Notes: generated by a model from the letters alone, not told the origin. Positions 51,426 to 62,819 are shown, counted from the stretch's first letter. The stretch: 64,000 nt of DNA from Nigrospora sphaerica (GCA_018287875.1 JAGVVL010000001.1:5332001-5396000), one strand, 5' to 3'. Made by a program: numbers and translations.

Positions 51426-52779
51426 CTTGAAAAGGAGCGATGGCTGTGCGAAGGAGGCGATCAATGGGACTGGCTGGCTAAGGGCACGGCACAAACTCGT
51501 TCAGGCAACCTGGGGGACTTGGCGATGGCACTTGGGGGGACGTCGGGTTGGGTATGAGGGTTCTGTGAGGATGTTGACGTGATCGGGGAACCGGACGGCG
51601 TCTTCTCGCCAAGGCGGCGGCCGGCCGGCGGGGTAAGTTCTTGTTGGACAAATGAATCTCACTGTCGATTGGTCGGTGCAGCTTCCGTCAGAGTTCGAAA
51701 TACTGGAGGGTAAAACAAACATCCGTTGGGTCGCTGCGGCTGCTTTCCGAGCACACACATCCGAGGATTGACATCCGTGGCTGTTCCTGTACTCCGTACC
51801 CCGCCTTCCATTACAAATCCGTGCCCGACATCGTTTCCCTGCCAACCAAGCTTTATCGGCTCTTTCAGTCCTTTGTCAACCGGCTCACAGGCATGGGCAA
51901 GCATTACATCTTGACTGACGCAGAACCTTGGGAGCTGGAAGGGCGCGAGAGGCCGTTCTAGTACGGCCTCAAGTAGCACGCGGGACTGTGCTTATGGTGG
52001 TCGCGGAGGTGCTCAAGTATATCGGTAGCACCAGCCCACCCGAGATTATGAAGAAATGGATCCCCATCTTCCGCTGTTCCGTGCACCCCGCCTTGATTCC
52101 AGGGAGGGGCAACAATGGATGGCCCCCGCTTCGAATAGATTCTCGGATTCTTGAAGCCCGTCTTTTGGTTCGTAGTGCTGAAAGCCTGCGCCTCTGAGGC
52201 TAATAGCTCCCCTCCTTCCCGATCGTTGGCCTCGTCTTCCCGGACAGGCCCGACAGCCCACCGGCTGATACAGGGCTGGTCCTGTGCATCCATCCATACC
52301 AAGTCTCCCTCGCTATCCCGATGGCCCTTTGCGTATGGGAGCGGCCATGTGCCAACGAGCTCAGGTTCTTATCTGTTGGCGGGGCGCGGGGTCCAGGTCA
52401 ATTCACCACGCGTTCCCAGCTAGCAAGTCGTTGGAGAGCCCGTCACTGTACGCCCGCTTGACGCCCCAAGCACTGCCCCCCGGATCATCGTCTTGGTTAG
52501 CATGGATGATGGACCTCGATGAATGGGCGGAATTGATGACTGGTCCACTACTGCCTGTTCCTCTCAGCCGCATTTCCTTCTAGGACTACACACCTCCTTG
52601 GCGAGGGAAAAGGCTTTTGCATTCTGCTCTTTCCGAAATCCCCCGTGACAACGGCCTCCGACCTCTCGCCGTAATTCACCTTACGGACCAAACCCCCCCA
52701 TTTCCATTTTCCTCCAACTTTCGCTCCTCACCTACCGAGCCCCTCCCTTAACCGGCTGCTTCCCGCCCGCCCGCCCGCC
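51426..52779. other. Divergent intergenic region, quinone oxidoreductase / HIU hydrolase
   Basis: 1.35 kb between outward-reading starts. The last ~150 bases before the hydrolase ATG are C/T-rich. No gene supported. Confidence 0.5.
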
Positions 52780-53169
52780 ATGGCGACCAAGGACCCCATT
52801 ACCTGCCACATCCTGGACACCAGCGTGGGCAAGCCCGCCAAAGCGGTGCGCGTGAAACTAGAGGGCGGCCACGCCCCGCTCAAGGCCTTCGAGTCCATCA
52901 CCGACGAGGACGGGCGCATCAAGGCCTGGCTGCCCTACAGCAGCGCCGACGACGCCGGCGACGTGCCAACGTACACGCTCGAGGACGTGCTGAGCGAGGT
53001 CGAGAGCACGTCGACTTGGACCTTGCGCTTCGACACGGGCTCCTACTTCGGCGAGGGCAACACCTTCTTCCCCGAGGTCATCGTCACCTTTAGCGTGCAG
53101 AAGGGCCAGCATTACCACGTGCCCCTGCTCCTTTCGCCCTACAGCTACTCTACCTACCGCGGCAGCTAG
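52780..53169 (+). CDS. 5-hydroxyisourate hydrolase (transthyretin-like)
   Basis: Intronless, 129 residues. It hydrolyses 5-hydroxyisourate, the product of urate oxidase, in purine degradation. Catalytic motifs are present: ITCHILDTSVGKPA (His9), WTLRFDTGSYF (Arg), FFPEVIVTF, HYHVPLLLSPYSYSTYRGS (His) and the diagnostic C-terminal YRGS. The length is that of a bare transthyretin-like domain. The last residue is Ser rather than a PTS1 tripeptide and I see no N-terminal PTS2, so cytosolic location is likelier than peroxisomal. No urate oxidase or allantoinase is beside it. Confidence 0.95.
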   Translation: MATKDPITCHILDTSVGKPAKAVRVKLEGGHAPLKAFESITDEDGRIKAWLPYSSADDAGDVPTYTLEDVLSEVESTSTWTLRFDTGSYFGEGNTFFPEVIVTFSVQKGQHYHVPLLLSPYSYSTYRGS

Positions 53170-55292
53170 ACAGGGAGAAAGGCCCATGCCGCTGACATCC
53201 ATGGCTGCCTGGACCTCCTTGCAGAAGACGCTCGCTACTGCCAGCTGAAGTATGGATGGAGTTTCCACATAGATGACAATACCGGAGTAGTTAACTGGCA
53301 AACTGTCGTATTCCCTGGCCCCATCTGCCAGTGATGCCGCTAGAATTTCTAACAAGAATCTATGGCGTTTTCCACATTCGATGAACAGGTCTGGGTGCGT
53401 CATCCTGGCTCATCTACACAGTACAGTGATGGAGTTGTACTGCTAGCGCCTGACCGTGTTCTCGGTGTAGTAAAGTATTCTTTGATTTGGTTACATGTAC
53501 CTACCTACCTAGGGGAATTGGTTATTGGCCTTTGATTACACCCATCTGCAACATATCCGCAATGTGCTTCTTGTTCGGAACACACGGTAGGTACTTCATG
53601 GCGGCACGTACCTGCCTGCACACGAATCCAACCAACTGCTCCTTCCTCGCAGCCAACGTTCCCTTGCCCGAGTCTTCCGTATCGATTCAACAGCCTCATA
53701 CAGAAAGTGGCTGGGAACCTTGAACAGGACTCATTCAGGTACATGAGCGATAGCAGAGCGCAGACCAGTTCTTCCAAATCGTGCCACGGGCCGAATTGGC
53801 TCGGGCGGCGTGAACTTAACAGACTTCCCGCTCGATCATGAGAATCGAGCCATGTTTTCTCGAGCTTCCCCGCGTCTTGAGTGACACTACACGTGCCCGA
53901 ATGCGATTCGAGATGGTTATTGGCGATAGGTTTCTCGCCACTGGGAGGCAACTGATACGACTGAATGAACGACCCTGATGATGACCCAAAGCATCCTGGT
54001 TTACGATGAGGTGGTGGCATCCCGGTTTCCACAGCGTACGTGCACACACTAGGTTGTCTCTCTGCTGTTGCTAGCCAGCAGGAAGAGAGAATCTAGGCAG
54101 CTGGGAGAACAAGCCCCAAACGGATAGGGACACAGATCGACAGGGCACCTAAGCAAGGGCGCCGGAAGCACGGGAATGAGTGGAGGGGGGCTTTTTCTTC
54201 GACCCCCCCCCCAAAACAGCCCATGTCGTGCGCCATGGATTTCCTCGGCCTCGTCCTCATGCGGAGAGTCGGAGGCAGAGGGGCCAGAGGCCATGGCCAA
54301 GGAAGTGAAAAAAAGCAGAGCGGGACCGCCCAAACCGTGGGGGAAAAGCAACCCCAAATCCAGCCGGCGCAAAGAACCGGGACGCCCAGAGGAGAGCGAG
54401 ACCAAGCCCCATTTCCACCCACCTCCGCACCACGTCGGCCTTGGTGCGGGGAAATAAGGAACTGTGTGCCCTTGTCTCTCTTTTCCTGGGCCGCTTGGCC
54501 GGGAATCCTGCCTGGAATCTCTTCCCGTCTGTTCCATACGGGCGCCTCTTCGCTTACCGGGCCTCGCAGCCTCTGGGTCCCATGGCCAACCCCCCTTCCA
54601 AGACGCCCCGACCGCCCCTGCATGAAGGTCCCAGGCGAGCGAGCGAGCGACACCAGAAGTCACGGTCCTGGGGCTTCGCCATGAGCCCCCCCAAGAAGAG
54701 GACGACGTGCCACGCCCTTTTCTGGTTACGCTTCTGATTGGCTCGCCGGCGAACAGCGCCCCGGGGCAAAAAGACGGTATTCCATGCGAAGCCCGCGGTC
54801 TTTTCTTGGATGAGGTTGAGCCAAACAAGGAGGAAGCTGTCGTCATGGGCATTACGTGAGACAGATCTACAATCCCTGCTGGCCCACGGCCGACTGGCGG
54901 AACAAGCGAGAGGCACCCGCAACTTGCACGCTACTTTTTACCGGGGTGGTGGCAGAAGGGGAACCACGGCGCGGATCCGAATTAGGAAAATGCGAGCACT
55001 CGGAGCGCTCTGCCGGCGGATAATCTTCCCATAATGCCGTACACACGGAGGATGACATCGCCAACCAAGCATTAGCCGCATGGCGCGCGCGCGCGCGCTC
55101 TCGCGGTCGCCCCTCGGGAGCAGTAGAAAACAAAACCATAAATGGCGGCATGCCGGCCGCCCCCGTGGCCTGTTTGGCAATGGGCCTTGTCCGTTGTTTG
55201 CGACAGCAGTTCCTTTCCTCTCTCTCCCTCGCTCCCCTCGTCCACGTCTTCCTCCCCGCCGTAGGAGCATCCCCGTGACCGCGCACGCAAGC
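53170..55292. other. 2.1 kb intergenic region
   Basis: Between two rightward genes. Contains CTACCTACCTAGG at about 53501-53513, a C run near 54206-54213 and a CG alternating run near 55083-55100. The 268-codon minus-strand frame at 54049-54852 is low complexity. No gene supported. Confidence 0.5.
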
Positions 55293-56806
55293 ATGATGAG
55301 AGACACGATCCCCATCGGCCTCGTGGCCCTGTTCCTGGCGGCGCCGGTCTCGGCCGTCAAGCTGTGGGCGACGTCGTACAACGACCACGCGCTGACGACG
55401 CTCGACTTCGCCAACGACAAGCTCAGCGTCGTGGCCAAGTCTCTCGACTGCGGTTCCGAGCCGACCTGGATGACGCTCGACAAGGCCAAGTCCCTCCTGT
55501 ACTGCCTCAACGAGGGCTGGGGGGGCGCCTCCTCCCTGACCTCGTACAAGGTCAAGGCAGACGCCACCCTCGAGACCCTCGACGTCCTGAGCGTGCTCAA
55601 GAGCCCCGTGGCCTCGTCGCTATACGGGCCCGACAACAGCGGCCTCGCCGTCGCCCACTAGTAAGTTTGGGTCCCCCTTGCCTCTGCCCCGAACGGCGAA
55701 AGGAAAAAAAAAAAAAAAGCCGCCCCGCGTGCTGGTGAGAGAGAAAAAGAGAGAGAGAGAGGGAGTGAGTGTGAGAGAGAGGGAAAAATTGGCGCTGACG
55801 GGCGTTTTCCCCGCGCAGCGACACGTCCACCTTCTCCTCGTTTGACGTCAGCGACCCGTCGAGCCTGGGCCTCGCGCAGAACGCGACGTACACGATGGCG
55901 GGGCCGGGCCCGGTCCCGGAGCGCCAGGACGCGCCGCACCTGCACCACACCATCGTCGACCCGCGCGGCGAATTCGTCGTCGTGCCCGACCTGGGCGCCG
56001 ACCTGCTGCGCGTCTACAAGCTCGCGGCCGGCTCCGTCGCCTGGACCGAGCTGCCGCCGCAGAAGGCGCCCGCCGGCTCGGGCCCGCGCCACGGCGTCTT
56101 CGTCGAGGCCGCCGGCGCCACCTACTTTTACGTCCTCAACGAGCTCGCCAACTCCATCACCGCCTACGCCGTCTCCTACGCCGGCGGCGGCCTCACCCTC
56201 ACCCAGCGCTCCAGCGTCCCCTCGGGCGGCCCCGGCACCACCGTGCCCGCCGGCACCAAGGCCGCCGAGCTCCTCGTTTCCGTACGTGCCCTCCTCCGGG
56301 AATCCCAGCAAGCCCCTCTTTTTCTCCGTCCCCTTTCCATAACCAACCCCCTCTTTTTCTCCGTCCCCTTTCCATAACCAACCCCCCCCCCCCCCCTCCG
56401 AGCCCAACTTACCGACCCTTTTGGCTGACCCTACCCCCGCCGTTCTTCCCTTCAGCCCGACAACAAGTTCATCATCGCGTCGTCGCGCCTCGAGGGCTCC
56501 CTGACCATCCCCAACTTCGACCGGACCAACTGCACGGCGCTGCCGTCGGACCCCCTCATCACCTTCAAGGTCGGGGCCGACGGCGCCCTGACGCACGTGC
56601 AGACGGCGCCGGCCGGCGGCATGAACCCGCGCGGCATCAACCTCAACAAGGCCGGTACCCTGCTCGCCTCGGCTCTGCAGGACGACAATCGCGTCGTCAT
56701 CATGGAGCGCAACGTCGAGACGGGTAAGCTGGGCCGCTTCATCTCCTGGGCCACCGTCGGCGAGGGCGCCGGCAACGGACCCAACTATGTCCTGTTCGAC
56801 GAGTAG
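55293..56806 (+). CDS. Secreted lactonase-fold (7-bladed propeller) protein, carboxymuconate cyclase-like
   Basis: Exons 55293-55660, 55819-56281 and 56456-56806; introns 158 and 174 bases; 393 residues. An N-terminal signal peptide is evident (IPIGLVALFLAAPVSA, cleavage after about residue 22). The mature protein matches the lactonase/3-carboxy-cis,cis-muconate cyclase family: LWATSYNDHALTTL, DCGSEPTWMTLD, HHTIVDPRGEFVVVPDLGAD, GSGPRHGVF and the C-terminal GMNPRGINLNKAGTLLASALQDDNRV. Cytosolic relatives hydrolyse 6-phosphogluconolactone or aromatic lactones; this secreted form is more likely to act on an extracellular lactone, unknown. In-frame codons upstream (to 55080) are Arg-rich and not part of the protein. 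Confidence 0.88.
56313..56380. repeat. Tandem 34-bp duplication inside an intron
   Basis: Two exact adjacent copies of a 34-nt pyrimidine-rich unit (cccctctttttctccg...ataaccaa) at 56313-56346 and 56347-56380, within the second intron of the lactonase gene, directly followed by a C run. Confidence 0.92.
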
Positions 56807-57071
56807 GGTGGGAACGGAAAGGGGAGGAGGGGAACGGAGCTTGTATATTTGTTTAGTTTTGAGAATACCCGCGCTGCGCCACAGCGCCTCGAGCCGGGCT
56901 GGCCGGTCTATCGCCAGATATTTAGTGCTCACCCCAAAATCATGAGGGCACGGATGCCAATGCGGACCTGCCAAAACCATCAACGGATATTGTCACGTCG
57001 AGAGTCTTACTAACTAGTAGTACACGGTATTGCCCTGGCCGACCCGGCGGGCACACTCGCACCGTCGAAGC

Positions 57072-60047
57072 CTATGCGCCCGTCTCGTTCTCCTGATCCG
57101 CCACGTCCTCCAGCAGCTTCTGGATGGCCGGCAGGAAGGCCTGGGCCCGTCGGAAATCGCCCAACTTGACGCGCATATAGTCGAAGCCCATCAAGATGAC
57201 CTCGTCAAGCCTTGCCTTTTGTTTGCCCGTGGCCTTGACGTCCGTCTTGATGTCGAAACTGCCCTCAAAGAGAGGCACCTTCTGGTACCTCTGCGAGAAG
57301 TGCGTGAGCATGATGCGACGCGCGCCCATCTGGCGGCCCACGTCGATGGCCTCGTCCATGGTCGAGTGTTTCTTGGCCATGGCGTCGCCCGTCATGGAGC
57401 TGTCAAACGTGCTCTCGTGGATGAGCAGAGTCGTTCCCTGCCCGATCTCTACAAAGGCCCGGCTGGGGCGGCAATCGCCCGAGTAGGCTATTTTCAGCCC
57501 CGTTGGCCACGTGAAGACGGTAGCCAGGGCGCCGTGACAATGGTCAACTCGGCAGGCGTCGATACGCTCGAGCCCGTAGGCCTTCTTATCTTCGTCATTG
57601 AACACTTTGGGCGCCGTCTTCTGACCGCTGTCCCAAACGGCGAACTGCGTAAAGGTGAGACGGCCGAAGCCGTAATCCTCGACCTGGCTATACTCCCGGA
57701 GCCAATCTATCATATGCGTGTGGGACGCAACATGCAGGCTTGCCGAGTGATCAGACCGGCTTGTTTCTTCGTTCCAAGCCCGGATGACGCTGGCTGTTCC
57801 GAGGTGGTGGTCGGCGTGCAGATGGCTGATCCAGATGACCTTGAGGTTCCTGAGAACGTCCGGGAGCTCTCGGCCAAAAACGCGTCGCAGCTGGCCCAGC
57901 GTGTTTTCGCCCGCATCGAAAAGGTAGTTGCCGTACCCGGGCACCCTGACCAGCGTGGCTGACACGTTGCGGTACTTGGATGGAAGAGCTGAGCCGGTGC
58001 CAAGCGTGATGACCTCGGCGTCGCGACTGGGAATATCCGCCTCGGCCTCCTCGACTTTGGCCGAGAAGTCGGCGTCTTGTATCTTTGCCCGCGCGGCAGC
58101 CGCAAGGGCAGCCACCTCCTCTAGGTTGGGCTCACCCTCCGCGAGCGTCTTCAGGTTGGGATACGGCACCAACGCGTCGTCTTGATGGATATACTGGGGC
58201 GAAAATTGGACCTTTTTGCCCGTTCTCCCGCGCTCGTACAGCTCAGGACGGCCGTCGAGTTTCAAACCCGTCAGGGTGGCGTCGTTGGTGTGATACGGTA
58301 TGGGGAACCTGTCGGGGTCGATGTTGTGAAGTTTGTACGCCTGTGTTGCCACCGACTCCAAAGTGATCATGTTGGGGGCCGTATCGCCCGAGCAGACGAT
58401 GTGGCGAATGGCGCCGTGCTTTTTCATGAATTCCAGCACGCGAGCATCTTGGGCAACGTTGGGCCCAAGAATCCAGTACATCACAGCGATGCTCCTCATG
58501 AGATCGTCGTAGCCCCATTCGGGCCGGTTGACCAGGGCCTCGATGTACGATTCGTCCGGCAAGTCCAAGAGTGCAAAGCCCTTGCCCGCAACGTCTGCTC
58601 CAAGCACCATGTCGGGGGTTACAACAGTGCCGTCCTTGGCCGTAACGCTCTTTCCCATCGTGAGGTTCTTGTACTCGGTTCTCGGAATGTCGAATTTGGC
58701 AGCTAACTGGGGGTTGAACTTGCCCCGCCGATCGTGGTTCTTGACAATGTAGCACACCGACTGGCGTACAGGCTTCGTGTACGGGAGGGTTTGGATCTGA
58801 GATGCAGGCCACGGTGTGCGCGCAAGGACCCGAACATTGGGGGCATCCTTGCCAAGAGGCCCGTCGTAGGGTTTGATATGGCCGTTCTCGCCACGCACCC
58901 ATAGCTTGGCCGGTTGTTGCACATCATGTAAAGAGAACTCGCACAGCGCGTCGATTTTCCAGTTGGAGTTGAACATTTGCTCCACCACGTTCAAGGTGGC
59001 CTGAAAGGTATCCTCGTCGGTCGTAGCCGGGGTCTCCGCTTTCGACTCGGAGTCGTGGCTTCGTTTCCGGGACGGCTGAGACGGCGCTTCTGCGGTTGCC
59101 GGTTCCAGCGGAACATACCAAACGTTGATATTGCTGTCGGACCAGTCAGGCTCGTTGTGGCCACCCTGAGACCTCGGGTCGCTTCTGATCTCATGCGGCT
59201 TCAGCGGCAGCGCATTACGGAAGATGAAGCGTCTCGCAGTCGCTATGTAGTGTGCTAGGTTCTTGCCGCCGTGGATGTTCAATCCCGGCAGCACATTGTC
59301 TGGGACGGTCGCTTTGCCTTTCTCCTTCTGGGCCCGGTTCTTCTCTTTCAGCTGTTGTCTCTGGCCCGCGATGATATCGGCCAGGGTCAGGACCATGCCG
59401 AACAGACCGCCAGCGTTGTGGTAGTTGGTGGGTCCGGAAATGAAGACATCCTCGATCTTTTGCATGGTAATCTTGCGTTGTACCAAAGCGCGCTGCGTGC
59501 CCTCGGAAATGTTGCCGAAAAGATAGCGTTTGTCATCATAATGGAGTACGAGGCACGTCCCTGGCGTATCGGCCGTGGGAGTGGTGACGACCTGGAGCCA
59601 GTTCAACATCCTGGCGTGGAAGGCGGGCGCCTTCGCCTGTTTGGGTCTCTCTTCCTTTTTCTCGATGATCCAGAACCAGGGCGTCTTCGATCCCAGCCGG
59701 CGTAAGTATGGCTCTACCGGCTCGACGGTGATGGATGTGTGCGGCTTGGACGCCTTGAACAGTCCGTCGGGGACTGTTGCGCCCTCGAAGGGGGACGGCT
59801 CGTTGCGCTTGTTGAGACGCCTCGGCGGCGCGCGCGGCTCTCTTGGATGGGTCATGAAGGGAACGCTCGGGTCGGCGGTTCGGGAGACAGGGCCGGTTGC
59901 TTTGAAGGCCCGTCTGATGGTTTGCGCGGCGGGCCTGGGGCGAGATGTCCCAGCTGTGCGAGCTTCTTGAAACCGATCCGTGATTCCTCGATTGTGCAGC
60001 GACGGAGTTAGCCTCAACGTCTTCGTTACTGAAGTGCGCAACTTCAT
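57072..60047 (-). CDS. TRZ1: tRNase Z, long form (tRNA 3'-processing endonuclease, ELAC2 type)
   Basis: Uninterrupted frame of 991 residues. It cuts the 3' trailer from tRNA precursors in nucleus and mitochondria. The N-terminus is basic and Arg-rich with hydroxylated residues (MKLRTSVTKTLRLTPSLHNRG), a good mitochondrial presequence; the second Met at residue 65 (MTHPRE) could start a nuclear form. The N-terminal half is the degenerate metallo-beta-lactamase domain. The active domain in the C-terminal half has GTGSALPSKYRNVSA, the zinc motif HLHADH (His742, His744, Asp746, His747), AYSGDCRPS and LTHFSQRY. An EKEK-rich linker separates the halves. Divergent from the esterase gene. Confidence 0.96.
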   Translation of the reverse strand: MKLRTSVTKTLRLTPSLHNRGITDRFQEARTAGTSRPRPAAQTIRRAFKATGPVSRTADPSVPFMTHPREPRAPPRRLNKRNEPSPFEGATVPDGLFKASKPHTSITVEPVEPYLRRLGSKTPWFWIIEKKEERPKQAKAPAFHARMLNWLQVVTTPTADTPGTCLVLHYDDKRYLFGNISEGTQRALVQRKITMQKIEDVFISGPTNYHNAGGLFGMVLTLADIIAGQRQQLKEKNRAQKEKGKATVPDNVLPGLNIHGGKNLAHYIATARRFIFRNALPLKPHEIRSDPRSQGGHNEPDWSDSNINVWYVPLEPATAEAPSQPSRKRSHDSESKAETPATTDEDTFQATLNVVEQMFNSNWKIDALCEFSLHDVQQPAKLWVRGENGHIKPYDGPLGKDAPNVRVLARTPWPASQIQTLPYTKPVRQSVCYIVKNHDRRGKFNPQLAAKFDIPRTEYKNLTMGKSVTAKDGTVVTPDMVLGADVAGKGFALLDLPDESYIEALVNRPEWGYDDLMRSIAVMYWILGPNVAQDARVLEFMKKHGAIRHIVCSGDTAPNMITLESVATQAYKLHNIDPDRFPIPYHTNDATLTGLKLDGRPELYERGRTGKKVQFSPQYIHQDDALVPYPNLKTLAEGEPNLEEVAALAAAARAKIQDADFSAKVEEAEADIPSRDAEVITLGTGSALPSKYRNVSATLVRVPGYGNYLFDAGENTLGQLRRVFGRELPDVLRNLKVIWISHLHADHHLGTASVIRAWNEETSRSDHSASLHVASHTHMIDWLREYSQVEDYGFGRLTFTQFAVWDSGQKTAPKVFNDEDKKAYGLERIDACRVDHCHGALATVFTWPTGLKIAYSGDCRPSRAFVEIGQGTTLLIHESTFDSSMTGDAMAKKHSTMDEAIDVGRQMGARRIMLTHFSQRYQKVPLFEGSFDIKTDVKATGKQKARLDEVILMGFDYMRVKLGDFRRAQAFLPAIQKLLEDVADQENETGA

Positions 60048-61069
60048 AAAGCGTCGCTCATTCTGACTTGGCCTAGAAAGGGAGCACCGGTTTCCAAGCA
60101 GTTGGTCGTAACGTCCGGCTGGGGGTGACTCTTTCGGGGCGAATTGATGCGACTACAAAAGTTGAAAAAGGTTTATCTTATCGTGGGGCCCCCGCTGACG
60201 CGGGCGGGCTGTCACAGTAATGGAGGTACCCACTTCCGCAGCTAACACCCGTCCAGTCTCCCACCTCCAAGTACCCGAGCGCCTCCCATAATCCCTAACA
60301 GCCCCTGGACACCAATCCGCGGCGGTATAGAGGACGTAGCGAGCGTAAGCGACTCAGTGGACCCGTCCCTGGACAGCCAGAGCTGAACGGGCGATGACCG
60401 CCGGCGAAAGAGTCACTCACCGGAGCGATTTGTGCGTCGGCGGTCGCGCGCGACCTCAAACCCCTGCAGCGCGCCGATGACGGCTCAGAGAGGTCACTTG
60501 GGTCTCTCCATTTCGGGCAAGGCCACAGACCAGCACACAAAGCACCTGTCGGTACCACGATTCCGTAGTTTTTTACCAGCGCCGCGAACAAACTCGCACG
60601 GAGGAGTGATGGAGACGGTTTGACTAAAAGATTGCCATTGGGCTCGATATGCGGGATATCTAGATGTGTAGATAGACTCTCGCACGCCAGATGCCCCCTG
60701 GGAGGCGGGACGTTGTCCCAACAAGGCGATAATACAAATGATGATGGTGATGATGATGATTCCGTAGTTTTAAGTCAAGGTCATTCAATTTGATGAACGA
60801 GCTCCCGTCGTGAAGGCATACCTGTATCCCACTATCTTCCGTATTCATGCGGGCTTCCGATGAGCTTGTATCGCATCCGTCGGATGGGAGCTATCTGCCT
60901 GTCGGACGTACCTAAGCTCCGGCAACATGGGTGCCGAATGCTCCCGAGGTCCAGCGGGGCTGGGGGCATATTATACATCATCCCCGGGCCGTGGACGTGC
61001 TTCTCTGCGTCGTTTCACCCATCACTTTGCCCCCTATCCTGCCTTGTCCGCCCGCACGACTGACCGAGG
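60048..61069. promoter_or_regulatory. Divergent region, tRNase Z / carboxylesterase
   Basis: About 1 kb between outward-reading starts. Contains a GAT repeat at about 60737-60760 and a 14-nt direct repeat (gattccgtagtttt) at 60559-60572 and 60758-60771. No gene supported. Confidence 0.5.
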
Positions 61070-62692
61070 ATGGCTTCGAGCCCGGACTTCACGGCTATCC
61101 CCTACACGCTCGCCTCTGACCGGCTCGGCGTGTTGAGGGGACTCACTTGCTCCCAGGCCGGCCAACCGGCCATTTGCTACTTTGGCGGCGTTCCGTACGC
61201 GTTGCCACCGCTGGGCGACTACAGGTTCAGGCGACCGCGGCCACTGCCGCCGCAGTATCGCTACGGCACCAAATCCAACCCGGGCAACTTTGCGGGGAAC
61301 TGCGCCGTCTGTCCGCAGCCTGCCTGGCGCGGCTGGCGCAAAGAGGACGAGTGGGACGAGGACTGCCTGCACCTGAACGTTTACATTCCGGCTGGGCCGC
61401 CCCCTCCTACCGGATGGCCCGTCTTCTTCTTCATCCACGGGGGCTTCCTGCAGTGGGGAGATGCGAACATGGCCCCCGCGGCCGCGTCCCATCTGCTCAC
61501 CGACTCGGTCTTGAGATGCATCATTGTGCAGCCGGCCTACCGCCTGAACGCCTTCGGCTTCCTCGCCAGTGCCGAGCTACAGCACGAGGCGACAGCCGAC
61601 GGCCACGCGGCGGGCAATATGGGATTCTGGGACCAGCGTCTGGCTCTCGAGTGGACCCACGCCAACATTGGGGACTTTGGCGGCAACGCGGACAACATCA
61701 CGGTCGGTGGCTATTCGGCGGGCTCCCATAGCGCGTTCCAGCAGCTCGCTCACGAGCTGTACTGCGTGCCTGACGAGAAGGCCATCATCAAGCGGGTCAT
61801 CATGTGGAGCAACGGCCCCGGCGTTCAGGCCAAGGGCCTCCCGGAGCAGCAGAAGCAGTTCGACGAGCTGCTCTCGGTTCTCGGGATCCCCTCGGGCCTT
61901 TCTGCGTCGGAGAAACTTGACCGGTTGCGGGCGACCCCTGCTAGAGACATCGTCGACGCACAGGACAAGATGAAAATCACCGAGTTCCGCGCCACTACGG
62001 ACGGAGCCTTCATCGTGCCAGACAGCATCGCAAGGATCAACTCGGGGGATTTCGCGCGTGTCATGAAGAGAAGAGGCATCAGCCTGATGAACGGTGAGTG
62101 CCGCGACGAACAGCATCTCTACCGCAACTGGCGCACGGCCGAAAACTCCTTCGAAGGGGTGTATACTCGCCTGTGCGCCGACTACCCCGAGGCCGCGGTA
62201 GCCAAGTTTATGAAGGACTCCTGTGGCAGCTCGAAGACCCTGCCGGCCGGCAACAAGAACTGGGAGGACTTCTTTGGGCACGCATACGCGAAGCTCCAGG
62301 TCTATTGCATGGAACGCGGATTCCACAACGCGCTGGTGAGCCACGGGATACAGCCCGGCAAGGACCTACTACGCTACCGGATCGAGTGGCGCGCCGAATG
62401 CTGCGACCTGCCTCCGGAATGGGGCGTGACCCACGCGACGGATCAAATCATATGGTTCTGGAATCGTGGCCTGACGGCGCAGGAAAAGAAGCTGCTGAGA
62501 CCATGGAACAAAGCGCTCTCCGCCTTCATCAGCGGCGAAGAGGTCCAATGGGGCACCCGCAGCGTCAAGGAAGCCAAACGGTTGCGGAATGACGGGAAGA
62601 CGGATATATGGACCGACACTATGTGGGAAGAGGGACAACACGTGTGGAAGCTTTTAAATGGGGGAAGCGACTCTGTCAAGTCTCGACTGTAA
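61070..62692 (+). CDS. Type-B carboxylesterase/lipase family protein
   Basis: Intronless, 540 residues. Alpha/beta-hydrolase of the carboxylesterase family: FGGVPYALPPLGDYRFRRP, EDCLHLNVYIP, the oxyanion HGGFLQWG, RLNAFGFL, NMGFWDQRLALEW and the nucleophile elbow GGYSAGS with Ser216. His455 in GVTHATD is the likely catalytic His. The acid residue is probably Glu near residue 344 (MNGECRDEQ), where the family has Glu. There is no signal peptide, so it is probably intracellular, unlike many fungal lipases of this family. Related fungal proteins detoxify esters or act on secondary metabolites; the substrate is unknown. Confidence 0.92.
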   Translation: MASSPDFTAIPYTLASDRLGVLRGLTCSQAGQPAICYFGGVPYALPPLGDYRFRRPRPLPPQYRYGTKSNPGNFAGNCAVCPQPAWRGWRKEDEWDEDCLHLNVYIPAGPPPPTGWPVFFFIHGGFLQWGDANMAPAAASHLLTDSVLRCIIVQPAYRLNAFGFLASAELQHEATADGHAAGNMGFWDQRLALEWTHANIGDFGGNADNITVGGYSAGSHSAFQQLAHELYCVPDEKAIIKRVIMWSNGPGVQAKGLPEQQKQFDELLSVLGIPSGLSASEKLDRLRATPARDIVDAQDKMKITEFRATTDGAFIVPDSIARINSGDFARVMKRRGISLMNGECRDEQHLYRNWRTAENSFEGVYTRLCADYPEAAVAKFMKDSCGSSKTLPAGNKNWEDFFGHAYAKLQVYCMERGFHNALVSHGIQPGKDLLRYRIEWRAECCDLPPEWGVTHATDQIIWFWNRGLTAQEKKLLRPWNKALSAFISGEEVQWGTRSVKEAKRLRNDGKTDIWTDTMWEEGQHVWKLLNGGSDSVKSRL

Positions 62693-62819
62693 TGCATGTC
62701 GGCCCACGCAAAAACCGTCGCCATCACCTAACATTTCCCTTGCGTCTTCAATCGTGAGTGCAGCAGAGAACCCATACCGCATCCCGCGTGAAGCATAGCG
62801 AATTGGCGAGTTGGAGAGT

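Noticed and set aside
54049..54852. 267-codon minus-strand frame
   Set aside because: Gly/Arg/Pro-rich without homology signal and overlaps competing frames; no start or splice support.
55658..56983. 441-codon minus-strand frame
   Set aside because: Antisense of the lactonase gene, spanning its introns; Gly/Val/Asp-rich shadow.
60295..60591. 98-codon minus-strand frame that resembles transposon-derived text (AGCGAGCGTAAGCGAC nearby)
   Set aside because: No transposase motif, terminal repeats or target-site duplication could be shown.
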